64,000 nucleotides of DNA from Acanthaster planci (taxonomy: Eukaryota > Echinodermata > Asteroidea > Valvatida > Acanthasteridae): assembly GCF_001949145.1 (NCBI RefSeq), contig NW_019091536.1:746060-810059 (forward strand), in the 5' to 3' direction. A program made the position numbers and the translations under genes. The notes under the pieces are model-generated. The model was not told the origin of the DNA, searched no databases, and saw only the letters and a program-made list of their open reading frames with translations. Positions 34,439-47,249 of this stretch are shown piece by piece (position 1 is the first letter of the stretch; each line of letters starts with the position of its first letter).

Positions 34439-34592
34439 TTCACAAAAGTGCGCTACCTAAAGTTTGCAACGCATTGGCCAATCAAAGTGCGCGAAATTTG
34501 TCGACCCAGTGCGCGTTTGGAAAGGGTCGACAAATTTTGCACGTTATGATTGGCCAACATGGTGCAAACTCTTAGTGGCGCACTATTGTGAA
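34439..34592. mobile_element. Foldback (MITE-like) element with 69-bp inverted arms
   Basis: The arms 34439-34507 and 34524-34592 are reverse complements at roughly 80% identity without indels, around a 16-base spacer. The outermost bases are ttcacaa and ttgtgaa. Shared blocks include ttggccaatca and aaatttgtcgaccc. The whole element folds into one long hairpin and has no coding capacity. No clear target duplication was seen, so the superfamily is unassigned. Confidence 0.8.
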
Positions 34593-37500
34593 TCGGCCGT
34601 ATTGATATCATTGAAACATGGGCAGTTTGTATTGTGTATACACTGACCGGCATATATTGCAGCAAAATTGACTTAAATAGAGCACTTAGTTTATTGGAGT
34701 GATATATACCTCCAGTCGGTATCAATAACGTTTTCAAAATGCCACTGTGAAATCCGAAACGAAGTTCAGTTAGTGCATAAGTGTGGTACTAATTCGAGCT
34801 TCGTCCGAACTCACTTCCTAGATAGGATATGATGTAGCATCTTGGGAGATTAATTTCAGGCCACAGAAATAGAACTGCATTGTGTTGTATGGGCAAAGTG
34901 TAGTCAGTCTTAGGGAGAATTCAGCCCCTGATGACTTTAGGTTCACAATAGCAGCATTGTGGCAGGTCATCAGTCACTGGAGTATCCATTCGCAGAGGTA
35001 TTTCCTTTTATGCGTGTGTTTGGACTCTCCTAACAGGCAATATAGCCATAACAAAAAGCAGTTCAATGGCATTTCTCTTAGTGGGGTGTGAATTGTGATA
35101 TTGTAAAATGAGGCAGTATGAGAAATGTCTGTTCCGCAATGCCTCTTCGGTGACGGAAACCGTTGGGGAGCACAGTGTACCTCAGAATAGCGCATTTGGA
35201 CCTTGGGACGAATGGGCTACTGTGCATGACGAATGGTTTATTCAAGCTCTTTGTGCCCGACATCCGCAGGAAGATTGAGGCAGCTTTTGGTGGCGGAGTT
35301 TCATCCTCCTCTTGACGTGATGCCGGTGAGCTCTGGAGGTGGTACTCAGAAAGTGTTCCGGTTACCACTTCCATATGAATCTTCCTGGCCGTCACCTTTT
35401 TGGCCAGATCAATGACAGAAACTCTCCAAGTACACACAGAACCACATACACACCCCCTGACAGACGGAACGTGTGGCAGATACCCCTGGGTGCCAGGCCG
35501 GTCAAGTTATAGAAGTGTTCCTCTGCATGAAATCAAATATTTAGAAAGGGAACAGAATCAGTTGCCTGGGGGGGTCTGTACAGCAAAACTAGGACTGGTC
35601 CATTCTGGAGAAGAACGATCATTCACTGGCAATTTGTGACAGATGCGAAAAGAAACATAAGAAAAATAAGAGGCCAGGATGTCAGAAATAATTCAGCATT
35701 CTCTTTATAATTCAACTTTAAACATTTAGGACAGGTCCTTTTGGCATCCACTAAGGTAAGACTAAAGCAAAGGAATCCACATCAGCCCCTCTGTGAGGCT
35801 TAGCAAATGAACAGCCACTTGTTTGGAAGAAAGAGAGAGCCATTTTGACAGTATAATTTTTGAAAGGGCACTTGCAATGTTGAATTTTTTAACAGGGAGA
35901 CTCTCCTCATACCTGGATATCCGGGGATCACTGTCACAGCCACTGTTTTGAGTGTGATTTTTGGAATATCTAAGCATACTTTTTTCTACTTCTACTATTT
36001 TTCTACTATTTCTTCAAATCACAACCGGAGGACAAGTTGCATGACATTTACAGTACTGAAAAGAATGACAAAAATATAAAAACATGTTTACATCCCAACA
36101 GAAAATCACAAATTAAATGATTCATGATGATATATTCATTAAGTGATTGCAGTATTTCCCATTCAGCAACTCAGTCCTGTAAGGCAGGGGGATTGTCCGA
36201 AATCTTTTGGTTCTGCGTTTACCTGGACTGAATAGAGTGTGGTTTCTGAGACACACTAAGGATCTATACTCACAGGAGGGAACCACTCAGAAAACAGTGG
36301 AGATATATAGGTGTAGGAAAACTTATTTATATGCCAATTAATCAGGTTGTGTGCACCGCATATATTTTGCCTGGTAGCCTGTTCTTGTTGAGTGGAACTT
36401 GTAACTTTGCATATTGGACATGAAGTATGGAAGGTTTATAGAAACACGGTGGAAAGCTAGTCTCCTTTTAAGTTACGTGTTTCTGAGAAGAACCAGTTAT
36501 TTTTACTGGATATTTTGAACAATGAACTGCGTTTGTCATCTGTGACTTGCAGAGCATCTATTTCGTGCAGCAAATTCTTGAACTTTTCAGCTCCATGAAT
36601 TTGGCCTCTTTGACTTCAGTGTTAGTGTCACTGAGGATGCTGCCCGCCCTGCATCATGTACATCTAGGATATCCATGATTAATAGCACTGACAAGGGGGC
36701 CTTACGTAGTATGTCACTAAATGTGACCAAAACTTTTTGATGAGTCAAAAGATGCCACAACCACTTTTCGATGGAAGATTTTTTCACAGTGTAAATCATT
36801 AGGAACTGTCAACTTTTTAAACCTGTATTTTATCCATTTTCATCAAGTTGCAAGACTCAGAACAGCTGAGCTCAATTCGGTTGAGAAATATCGGAACAGT
36901 TGAGCTCAAGTCGCTCTTTTTGTGCAAACTAAAACAAATTTTATTAATAAATCAAGCCGTATAAGACTCCTATTGTGAAATCTCGTTTCATGTAAATGTG
37001 TTCACTCTATCCCAAAATCCCCTTGCATGAGTTGTCAGTACTGGGCCTGAGAAAAATTAACACCTTTGGGAATAATGAGGACCATTTGAGAAGTCAGAGC
37101 ATCCAGGAAAAATGCCCCTTAGCCACATATTCCCAAGTTCGTCAGTCTGACCAAATTTTGGTGTAATTCTTGAAAGATGCATTGTGTGACACAAGTGTCA
37201 GCGGATATGTTGTGGCCAAACGATCACTGATCTGGCGGTTTGAAGCCTGGAAGGAAAGAAATGGCCCTTTTAGTTTTACCAAGCTCCTTGGACCCTGATT
37301 GTTAGGGGGAAGGAAAGAACGACCAATTATAAATCTGACAGCCGACCATAAAGAGCACTTCCCAGTTCTTGCCTTTCATTTTTACTTGTCCCACGGGACA
37401 AGCCCCTTAACATTGAAGTGCCACAATCGAATCTGTGAAGGTGGGGAAAAAGGAATCAGGTAGGATTATATTCCCACGGGTGATTTTCACTCTTGGTGTA

Positions 37501-39954
37501 TGAACCCAATTAGGGGAAACAACAATGCAGGGTTCCCTGTGGACTTCCAAGTGATGTCCCAGTTTACTCTGGGCTTGACCTCAAGTGTTTAGAACGTTGA
37601 CCTGTCTAACCTTGTATGAATCCATATCACATACAATACAGCCGCTGATCTGTCGACGGGAAAGTAAGCAGCTTCACACACAGGCAGTAAAATAGCATTC
37701 TTTCAGTGCTGACTTTAGTACCCTTGTAAGTTTTTTCTGCGGAATAAATTCAAGCCACATTTAAAATTTCGTTTGGGTCATTTACCCACTCTAAGATGTT
37801 TTCAACAAACCTGTTGCTGGGAAAATCTTCACCAAACTGCCTACCTCGATGCCGAGTTCCCATAATGTATTACTCTGAATGGTTGATTTTTGTTGTGATG
37901 AGTTTGGAACAATATCGGCTTGTCATCTTTTCCCACTGATCTACATGATTACAGTGTAGTACGCTGGGCCCGTTGAGGTGTCAGACCAAGTTTAGGTATT
38001 GGCGTATTGGGTTATTTGTTTTAAATCCAAAATCATGTCAGCAAAGCACCATTCAGAGAGAGGAAACGAGTTGCCTTGAGCCGTCATGAAAACGGATACA
38101 AGGTGTTCAAATAAAACAGACAGGTATTCCTGGAGAAATACCCGGATTGATTCATACTCCTGTCTCTTTTAGTTTTCCATCCTATAGTAGTAGTACATGA
38201 AGTACAATAGCCCAGCATGTGGGAGTTGATAAGACCTTAGCAGCCAGCTACAGCTAGAACTTGAACTGGAAAGTTAGCACTCCACCCTTCTTGGGTAGGA
38301 CTGGAGAATAGTTGAGTGCCTAATTGCTGAAGTAAACACTTGTTCCCTTGGCTGAAAATGAACAGTGAAGTGATGTGACTTTGACCTGTCGTATAGAGGT
38401 AAGTAGTGGATTTTTATGTGTATTTTCCCCACGTGCTTCATTGCTTCTGCTTATTTCATTTGTCTATCTGTATTTGAATAGGACACACTAAACATTTAGA
38501 GTAGATTTTATAGTCGCAAATTCAGCAACTCAAACATGCATGTAGACTAGTAGACATTTTATGATTGATACTGATAAAGTTAAAATCCTTCACAGATTAG
38601 TTCTTCGTAAGTTTTCTTTATTGATGAATCAATATTTCTGTTTCAAATAAAAATTCAGCTGTAATGATCCACAAGGATGTTTTTCAGACTGACAGACATT
38701 GACCACAACGTCCACTTTATCATGATTCTACTCGATGTGTGTTTTCCTTTCTCCAAGTTCAAGTGGTGAAGGTCCCCTTGACCCCGAGTTCTGCACCTTG
38801 AGTTGAACTTGAAGTGCCCTGAGCCCGCAGCTAGTAGTACGTACAGGGGAGTCCGCTGCCCTCACCAATTATTAGCTTTCTTATTGGCCCTGTCTTTGGG
38901 TGCTTGCCCCCGTAATCCCGGCCCTGCTGGGGCCACACGCTGCGACCTGCTCCAGTGAACCCCTCGAATGTGTCACTGTCGAGCGCGCCCAGGTCAACTT
39001 TCTGATCGGGTTTCACAATATAAGTCTCAAGTTCAGGCAGTCGTGATTGACACAATATTGACACCTGTGTGTGGCCAGAAGAGAGGGGAGAAAAATCGAA
39101 ATCCGTTTTTGGTTGTTTGTTTTTGTTTGCCTGCACAGTTTGCCGCTCAAAACAACCAGTCAGGAGACTCTTGTTAGATGATTAAATTCTGACCCTAAAG
39201 TATGAAAGAGTTCAATCATTTTCTCTACGGGGGAAAACTTCGAGTGAATAGGATACACTTTACTCTGTAGCAGTGGGTTTTTATCATTGGCCAGGGAAAT
39301 GGAGATATTTGGCCAGACCTGTTTTCATTTGTGAATTTAATTATCAAAACCTTGCTCAACTTATTTTTAAAAAAATGAGAAGAAAGTGTGCAGATATTAT
39401 ATTATTGAGGCGCATATGCACCGCTAGAATATCGATGTTTTTCATGGAAAGTTTCGCAAAACATTGTTTTTCGAAGCCCAGAGGAAAATTGTTGCCGGAG
39501 AGTGTTTTTTAAAGAACGTCTACTGTCAAGGCCCTTTCATCTTTTATTATTTCCTGGCCTTTCATGATTTTGGACCATTTCAACATTTCTAATGCATTTA
39601 GGTAGGGTAAATTTTTCCTTAAAAATGGCACTCAAATAGCGGCACATGTTTTAAATGGAAGAGTTTATCTTTACAAAACTGAGAGCACAAAGCACTTCCA
39701 AATGTTTGCCTTTGTAAGCATGACAGAGGGCTTTGTTTCATCGTGACTGTTTCGTAGAGAAGTATGTTCATCTTTTTCCGTTGGTATTCATGGTATGACA
39801 CGTATACACTCACAGTATGATCATGTTTATATGTTCTTATGGTTTTCGTTTCGAAATGGAGGAATCTTTGACTTCGGCACAGTGCAGTATATAAGGTCGG
39901 TTACGCCTGAAATGCTCATCATTCACAAGACTGTACCAAATTCACAGATGCGGG

Positions 39955-40135
39955 GCGACGTTGCCATTAAATATTTGTCATCGTAATTAGAGGGTCGGTG
40001 ATGGGAGATAATGCGCGGGTGATAATGGGCATATGTACGTAATTGTTCCTTGCTTGCTTAGCGTGATTGTTGTGTGCTCTGGCAATTAGCCAGGCTTTTC
40101 GAATTTGCATGACTTACCTGTGACCTTTGCACAAT
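39955..40135. promoter_or_regulatory. Candidate enhancer block
   Basis: Contains TAATTAG (39984-39990), CAATTAGC (40083-40090), an exact octamer ATTTGCAT (40103-40110) and TGACCTTTGCAC (40121-40132), which resembles a nuclear-receptor direct repeat site. This is the densest such cluster I noticed upstream of MEX3. The evidence is motif content only. Confidence 0.25.
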
Positions 40136-43100
40136 TGCATAGGATTTTCTGGGAAATTGAGGGCTGTAAAAGAGGTGTGTGTTTTGTCGAACTCACAAAT
40201 CCCCTTTATCTGTGTACAACAACAACAAGAAGCAGATTATAGAAGTTACCTTAAGGACCATTCTTCCTCTTCCACGGTTGGACGAAGGAACTTAAAATCT
40301 CGCGCCACGTTTTCGTCTTATCGATTGAAGGGGGCATGTGGCGCACCCCCATTAAAAGGTATGCTTATGCACTGTATTATATAAAACTTTGAAAGAACAA
40401 GTAAAGTTCCTTATCTTATCATATACATATGCAAGGAAATGAATGTGCACATAAAAAATCCAGAGCAGCAGCACTTCAGTCTGTCAACTTTAACACCTGG
40501 TACAAAGTCACCAGTCCCGTCGCCGTCAGACGACGGGATGATTCCATTTTTGTGGTCGCGTCTGCAGTTTAGTCCAAACATGGTCTGAAGTTTACAATAT
40601 AAATCAGTGCATGATCTCATTCTGGGCTGAAGGTTGAAAAAGTCAACATTTCGCATACTTACCCGCGCGTTACTGTTGTATGCTTAAATTCGTATTTTCT
40701 ATCAATGAAATGTTGCATATTGCAAAATAATTGTCCAGTTACTTTTGTTGCCGACGGTAGACTCTCCGCCTTTCCTGGCAGTGTACACCCTTAGTGAAGA
40801 TCACCTTAATACTAGTTTGAAGCATTACAAAGTACTTAGGATACACTCTAAAACTGTGTTTAGCAATTAAAAACAATCTTGATCAAATTGTAAGTGTGTT
40901 CAAGAGCTAAAGCACCACGTGTCCAAGTTCAGTACTACTAAACATTGTCCAATATGCGGCAATACTAGAAATTTTACCAAGTACAAACTGATAAATAGCA
41001 AAAAAGTGCTTTTAGAATTTTTTAAATTGCAAAACATCGTTTTAGCTGTACAGATTAAAACGCCATTCAGGTTAATAAAGCCGGTACGGAAAGAGTGTAA
41101 CCCTCACTGTTACACCGCCTTCTCCACAACCACCACCAGAATGTATCGCAGGTTTGATACTTGACAAGACCCACGTACATTTTGACTTGGGACATTATTT
41201 TTGACCGACTGCAGAGTAGACTTGATGACAAGTCGCCAGACAGTTTGCGCTGTTTTTCGCTATAGAGAATTATACAAGCCATCAGCTGGGCTTCGGTCTG
41301 TCCCACCCTAGGTTATAGGACGGTCAGGGATGAACGAGGCAACTTATTTCTCGGCGCAGGGAAACAAAAATTTGTGTTGCCGCAGTCTTTGGTCGTGCGA
41401 TTATCGACTTGTAGCAGCGTTTAACCGCAAAGGGTGTAGTTGCAAGCCAGTAAGAATGTAAAAGTCTTGCTGGCTCATTGGCCGTACCATGGAGAAACGA
41501 CACATCATATATACTCAAGTCTTACTTGAGTGATCTTGGGCTTTCATCAATCGTTAAATGCAGATCCAAGGTGAAGATGGCCTTGACAAAACTACTTTGA
41601 AGTTGCCTAAATAAGAGTTAGGGTGTAATTATATGAACTGGCCTAAGCCTAGTTATCAGAGACAGAGCTTTTGGAAGACACCCCGCAGCTACTTGAGGCT
41701 GACAGGGGATGTGCGAAACTTTCATGAAGTGCTCAGAATTGAGAATCTCTATTCACCTTCTAATTGAACATACTACATGTACACGTAGGTCATTGTCGCT
41801 TCTCAGACGTTACAGCATTTTGAGTGAGCAGTCATGAATAGAGTGTTCCAATTTGACAGAGGGGTGGAAGCGGTAGACGAGGGGAGGAGGGTACTCCGTT
41901 TTGGTGTTTTTGTGACGATGGTGATCTGCGTGGACTCGTTCCTTCCCTTTGAACGAAAAAAAAACCTCGCTTAATAGAACTCAAGCTTTGACCAGTATAA
42001 CTCCCCCCCCCACGGAAGGGATAAGTATCCTCAAACCTTTTTAAAGTCCCATTTTGTTAATTAAGAGGCAAGGAAAGGAGTCTCGGAGCCCCCCCCAAAA
42101 AAGGTCGCAGGTAATTACCACCTTTTCACATTAGGTAGCGCCTTTTCACATATCTCCAAACAACAAAGTTATTAGCTTCTATTGTCCTTTTAATCTGGTT
42201 TTACGATCCATTGTTATGTTGTCTTCGTTCACTGCTGCCACGTTGGCTGTTCCCACAGAGCTATAATGGCCCCAGGCAATTGCGTGAGTACAAGTGTATT
42301 ACTATAGCTCTTCATACTACCCAAGCTCTTTGGAATTCTACACCTTGAGTTCTTTTATTCGTGTAAAAAAGAAAAAGGTGTGCACTTAGAGCCAAATGTA
42401 CTCTCAGGCAAATATTGCAAATTATGGCCAGTTTGACAAAAAGTTACTTAACCCTTGAAAGGTCAATGTTTTCTTAGATACACATTTTGTGACACTTCCT
42501 AAACTCCTCTGTAATGTATACAAACTGACTTTAATGTCCCATTTAATAATCATTTTCAAGAAAGTACATCATTCATTTGTAATTTCCCATGCTTTTACAA
42601 ATTAAGGATTGAAGGCGTTGTGAAATCATTCAGGGAGGACATTTTTCATAAAAAGGATTTTCTATTCAAACTGTGAACCCAAGATTTGCTCATTGTAAAC
42701 ATTTGTGAGATATTGTTACTCGTTGGCTTAATGCTGCATGTATTATGAATTATCAAAGGCAAGGAAACTTGTTGGACAAAACATTTAAACTTCTACACTT
42801 TTGTGCTGAAATAGCTGGACAGACTTCTGTTTAGAGTGATGTCACACCCTCACTCCTAAAAATGTGGAAATCTGCATAAGGCAGCAAGATATCATTTAAA
42901 ATGGGAAAAACAAGAATTGAAAATAAGCTGATCAGAGGTGCAGGTTCTTGGACTGAAAAATAAACATAACATTGCTCAGCACTCCTTTTTTTTAGACTCG
43001 CAACATCACGTTCGGATTCCCCTACTCAGAACTAAATTAAATAGCTCCATACGTGATGGTTGTGAACATCGGCCCTATGCTAATAAATGTTTCGTATCAC

Positions 43101-43383
43101 ACCACAGGCATCTGCAGGTTTAACGAGCTTCTGAAAAAAGGGACTTGCACTTCATTTACTTCAATTTCAAGGCACAGCTGTCAGTGCACGATGTGGTATA
43201 ATTATTTCACTGCAACGTTACATAGATCTCCAAAGAAAAATGTCAAAGGCGGCATTAGTCATCAGCTGACAATGTTGAATGCCTCGGGAGAAAAGGGATT
43301 TATATTTAACCCTTGGCAAAGAACTTCTCGGAATAAAAAGCCCAGAGACCTGTTTTCACAATGCAGTTGCCTTAAAAAAAATA

Positions 43384-43407
43384 GATATATATATATTATA
43401 TATATTT
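43384..43407 (+). repeat. AT microsatellite
   Basis: An imperfect run of AT dinucleotides. Confidence 0.8.
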
Positions 43408-43849
43408 AAGGATACCATAATGCACCCTCTCCAGAAAAACGGGAACGGATAATAGTAAATATGCTTCACAATACTGGAAAAAAATGGATTATTTCAGGGA
43501 GGTCCGTTGCAAAATTAATGGACCCCCCACTTTTTCCTGAGATACGCCTAATTGTGTCGTGTGGTCTATAAACTACACGGGATGTATTGGGTATTTGCAC
43601 TGAAAAAGCTAGGCGCAAAATAAATGCATGAGAACTTTGAAAAAAATGAAGGCTGCATGCATCTAAACTCAGGCTGATGGGCTACTTTTTTCAACCTTTT
43701 TAATTCCGAATCTGCAGGCACCATCTATTGTTAGACCTTCTGCTTCATTTTTGTCTGTAAAACGACATGATGTGGCTTTGTTTCTGAATATTGCTGTACA
43801 GATAGGCGGACCATTTTCATAAGAAAAAAGGGCTCCGGCAGACACGCGA

Positions 43850-44110
43850 GACGTTTTGGAAGCGTCAACTTTTGCAGTGCGAGTTTAGAGGACCAAGAAA
43901 TCTTCTCCAGATCGCGCGCGGCTAAACGAAGTCGAGTTCGCGTTGCCAACCGGAAAGGCGAGCAAGTTCGCGCCGTGAGATGATGACCATCTGCCGCCTG
44001 ATTGATCGACAGTGTAGGGGAGACAGTAGAGACTTGAAATATTGCCGTCACCAACGCCAGTGAGCAAGGATACAAGGAGAACAATCTTCAGACTGAGAGC
44101 TGCGACTGTA
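43850..44110. promoter_or_regulatory. CpG-dense patch, possible promoter or 5' non-coding exon
   Basis: A local concentration of CpG (for example gatcgcgcgcggc, gtcgagttcgcgttgcc, caagttcgcgccg) within CpG-poor intergenic DNA, resembling that around the MEX3 first coding exon. A plausible donor, gcca|gtgagc, lies near 44060. It could be an upstream promoter and 5' UTR exon of MEX3, 2.9 kb before its ATG, or of an unrecognised transcript. Confidence 0.25.
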
Positions 44111-45495
44111 TGGACCTTTGAGGCTCAAGCGAATTTGTGGAAGAAACAGGGCCTTGCCTCTGATGGCGCTTTCCTCCGTGTCAGTTGAAAAAACGTACCT
44201 TTAAAAACTGTTTAGTTTCTCCACAAATTAAATATGCTTGTATTCCTTATAGAGGGATTTGGGCTTTGATGTGGGACGTGGGTTGAACCATCGAAATGGT
44301 AACAAAGAGGTTAGACAGAATGCTGGTCCTATATTGATCTGATGTTCGATGGATGGTGAGGGAGAATGTTTTGAGCTATTTTTTGTGGAATAACACCCTG
44401 TGGTTTAACTTGCGACTAATGTCATCAGTGAATTCACCTCTAATCCGTTCCCGTGCATGTAGGGGTGCTTGGATGGTCCACTTTGGCCTTTAAGGTTGCA
44501 GGCCAGTAAATAAGCCCATGGACGCCTGAACAGATGTCACGGACCCTCTTCGGTCCGTGATTATGTCAAATCGAGACCATTTTAAGATCGTGCGTGGACG
44601 TAATGGTTTGTAAGCAAGAAAAATGGAAGCGACATCTATCATCAGGACTACCAGCTTGTATTTCTGAAAGTATTGGACAAAACAGAACCCTCTAAATCGC
44701 TCTATCATTTGTGCGACGGCATCTTTTTTAAATGGGCCTCATGACTGTTGTGAGGGGTGATCACTCTTGAGAGAAATATTTTCAAAAGTCATCGGTTCAG
44801 CTACTATAATTGAAAGGAATTGAGATATGAGCTTTAATTTGATATGTGTCTTGAACACCTGAGAATTTGCATTTTTCCCGGAGTGAAGTGGGGGTTTTAT
44901 CAATGATTTCTTTGGCAATTTTTATTTACCGGTCTGCAACCACAGCACCCCAACTGCCAGCCGTGTCCATGGTCACACCTCTTGTCCAGTAGAGCATGCT
45001 GATGGAGCGTGGTGGAGGGGCGGTGGTGACCGTCTCAGGACACTGAGTTCACAGTCATCAAACCAGACAACTCATCATCCCTTGCCGAAGCATACTACTG
45101 ATTGATTTATTGATCTGACCACCTTTTTTTCTTAGCATCTCGGGGTAAACAAGAGGGAGTATAAAGTATAGGCCTATAGCACGGTGTACAAATAAGATTC
45201 GATTTAATTTGAGTTGTTCAGACTTTTAAAAAAATTGTTATACAGAGTGGAGAAATCCTAGATCTAAAATTTTAAAATGGTCTGCATTTTACAGAGATAT
45301 CCAGTTACAGACGGACGTGTAAGGTGGCATGATTACACCAAAATCAAACATTTTAAATAGTTCTTCATTTTATTTTCACATTTATTTTTTGTTGAGAAAA
45401 AGACATTTTCTCAGTGAAATTGCACTACAACGACTACAGTGAAACTATCTCTACTAGACGGCTAGAACAGGGTGAAATCAAAGTCAGCCAATATG

Positions 45496-45662
45496 CAGTG
45501 GCGTAGGGAGGGGGAACAGCCCCCCCCCCAAATAAGTGAAGGAAAAAATTGCTGGCGATTTTACTGTGACAAAACACACCAAGTTCCCCCTAAAGAAAGG
45601 GAGGTTCTTCAACTGCCCGCAGCAAAAATGTAGGCCTTCCCCAATTAGGCCCTACGCCTCTG
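45496..45662. mobile_element. Short element with hAT-like inverted ends
   Basis: Begins cagtggcgtaggg and ends ccctacgcctctg, an inverted repeat of 13 bp with one mismatch (cagtggcgtaggg against cagaggcgtaggg). It encloses a C10 run and A-rich sequence. CAGNGG ends are typical of hAT non-autonomous elements. At 167 bp it cannot encode a transposase. The flanking 8-mers do not match, so it is old or differently classed. Confidence 0.5.
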
Positions 45663-46509
45663 ATCCCTCGAATTTGGTCGTTCAAAACTTTGAACAATGG
45701 AGGAATAATGTTCTTATTCCTCCATATTTGAACTCAGTAACCTAATTTGAACTTTATCGACAAAACAGTTTCAGTCACGAATTCTCCGTCTGGACAATTT
45801 GGAGTTAGGCCATATTAAGCTTTATTATCACTTCCAAAAGATTTTACGTTCCCCTTCACACGCAACATCAGACAAAACAGGTCCTGGGTTGTTTTTACTG
45901 GCTCAACGCCGACCACTCTCACGTTTGGGGACACATCTATCTGTCGTCACCAGAATTCCCGCCAAAACTTCCTTTGTTATTTAAGAGAGTCTAAATATAG
46001 GACTCTACATGGACACCAGGTCAAGCAGGTCCCGTGGTGTGCTCTGCATACGCCGTCCCACAGCAGTTGTGACGCTATTGTTCATTCAGAAAGAATTAGA
46101 CCTTACAACTCGAGTTCATGGTTGAATGCAGGCCTTGTGCACATACATGTGCATGTAATACATTGAATTGTATGCCAAACGTTCAAATATAATTAACTCT
46201 TGGAACCCCCGTACATTTGTTACAATTACACTTCATCACAATGCATGATGCGCTACCAAAGTAAAGCCCAAGACGCTTATCATCTGTGTTGACGTTCTGA
46301 TAATATTCCCTTGTTAATATCTTTAACAAGAAAAATATTTACAGCAGATAATTAAAAGGACCTGCACCTGCTAACTCATGTCTGTTTTTTCGACTACACT
46401 CTTTGAATTACAGCGTGGTACATGTAGTTATCGGTGATTATTTTAATTGTAAAGGAGAAAAACACCAGTGCAGAATTACATTGAATTTGGTTCGGACGTT
46501 CCATTATAA

Positions 46510-46993
46510 CCTGCTGAGCCACGTGTAGCAGCTGTCTCCATGTGGCATGCGCAGCGTACCTCGTGGTCGTTTTTTCTGGTCCTTTGTGTCTCTAGCCCCA
46601 TATCCCGCCGTTTGTGCGTCTCTAGCTCTATCTACTATACTGAACATCGCCTACACGTTGCCCTTGTTTCCCTTGTTCGGAAAATCATGCAAAGCGCGCG
46701 AAAATTGTATCTTGTGTTCTGTGGCCACGCCTATGGACCGCTACCCACCAATCACATTGACGAATAGCTCATTAGCATAGGCGTGACCCTCAGACACATG
46801 CTACACTCCGACTTGCGTGTAGTAGACGACGTCAGATCGTAGCTGAACAAAAATACGTTACAAAACTGGACCACGCACTTAGATTCCCGCGCCCGAGCAA
46901 AGCAGTGGTGACGTTCATCAAATTTTACGGACGCAAGAACACTGGACAGAACAACATATATTTTTGACACGTCCTTCCTAGGTTATCCCTGTC
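46510..46993 (+). promoter_or_regulatory. MEX3: MEX3 proximal upstream region
   Basis: Relatively CpG-rich sequence with an E-box CACGTG (46520-46525), a CCAAT box (46748-46752), and TGACG half-sites near 46758 and 46909. No clear TATA box is placed. A pyrimidine-rich cgtccttcctag ends at 46981, 12 bases before the ATG, and could be a 3' splice site for an upstream non-coding exon. Confidence 0.35.
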
Positions 46994-47249
46994 ATGCCCA
47001 GCACGCTCTACCCAACCATGGACCAGTCGCATAACGACGGAGTGGGCCTGGAAAATCAAGAACAAACCCTTCAATTGGCGCTGAATTTGTCTAATTTGAA
47101 CATACTGGGCCTGCCAAGTGTCCACAGCGAAGACGAAGGTTCTGCTTCGGCCAACGCGTACGACGAGAACGGTCGAAGGAGCAGCAATATGACGGAATGT
47201 GTCCCAGTTCCGAGCTCGGAACATGTCGCTGAAATAGTAGGAAGACAAG
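46994..47249 (+). CDS. MEX3: MEX3 coding exon 1
   Basis: Encodes the acidic N-terminus, the family block [20 protein letters not shown], and the first base of the next glycine codon. Donor gtaagc. The ATG has G at -3. Confidence 0.94.

Larger units (their letters stand above)
25320..46500. other. 21-kb gene-poor interval upstream of MEX3
   Basis: No exon of a recognised gene on either strand. It contains AT-rich unique sequence, a foldback element (34439-34592), a short inverted-ended element (45496-45662), C/A and T/G homopolymer junctions (for example 28989-29003 and 42089-42102) and a CA run near 32371-32384. It also has an AT run near 43384-43407, a CpG-dense patch (43850-44110) and motif-rich blocks listed separately. 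A large non-coding interval before a developmental RNA-binding gene could hold cis-regulatory elements; that is inference. Confidence 0.55.

Noticed and set aside
38831-39136. Minus-strand open frame of 101 codons in a locally GC-richer stretch
   Set aside because: The peptide looks somewhat protein-like but matches nothing I recognise, and no supported splice sites define an exon.
43731-44084. Minus-strand open frame of 117 codons with a hydrophobic start
   Set aside because: It overlaps the CpG-dense patch, has no recognised domain, and lacks splice or polyadenylation context.
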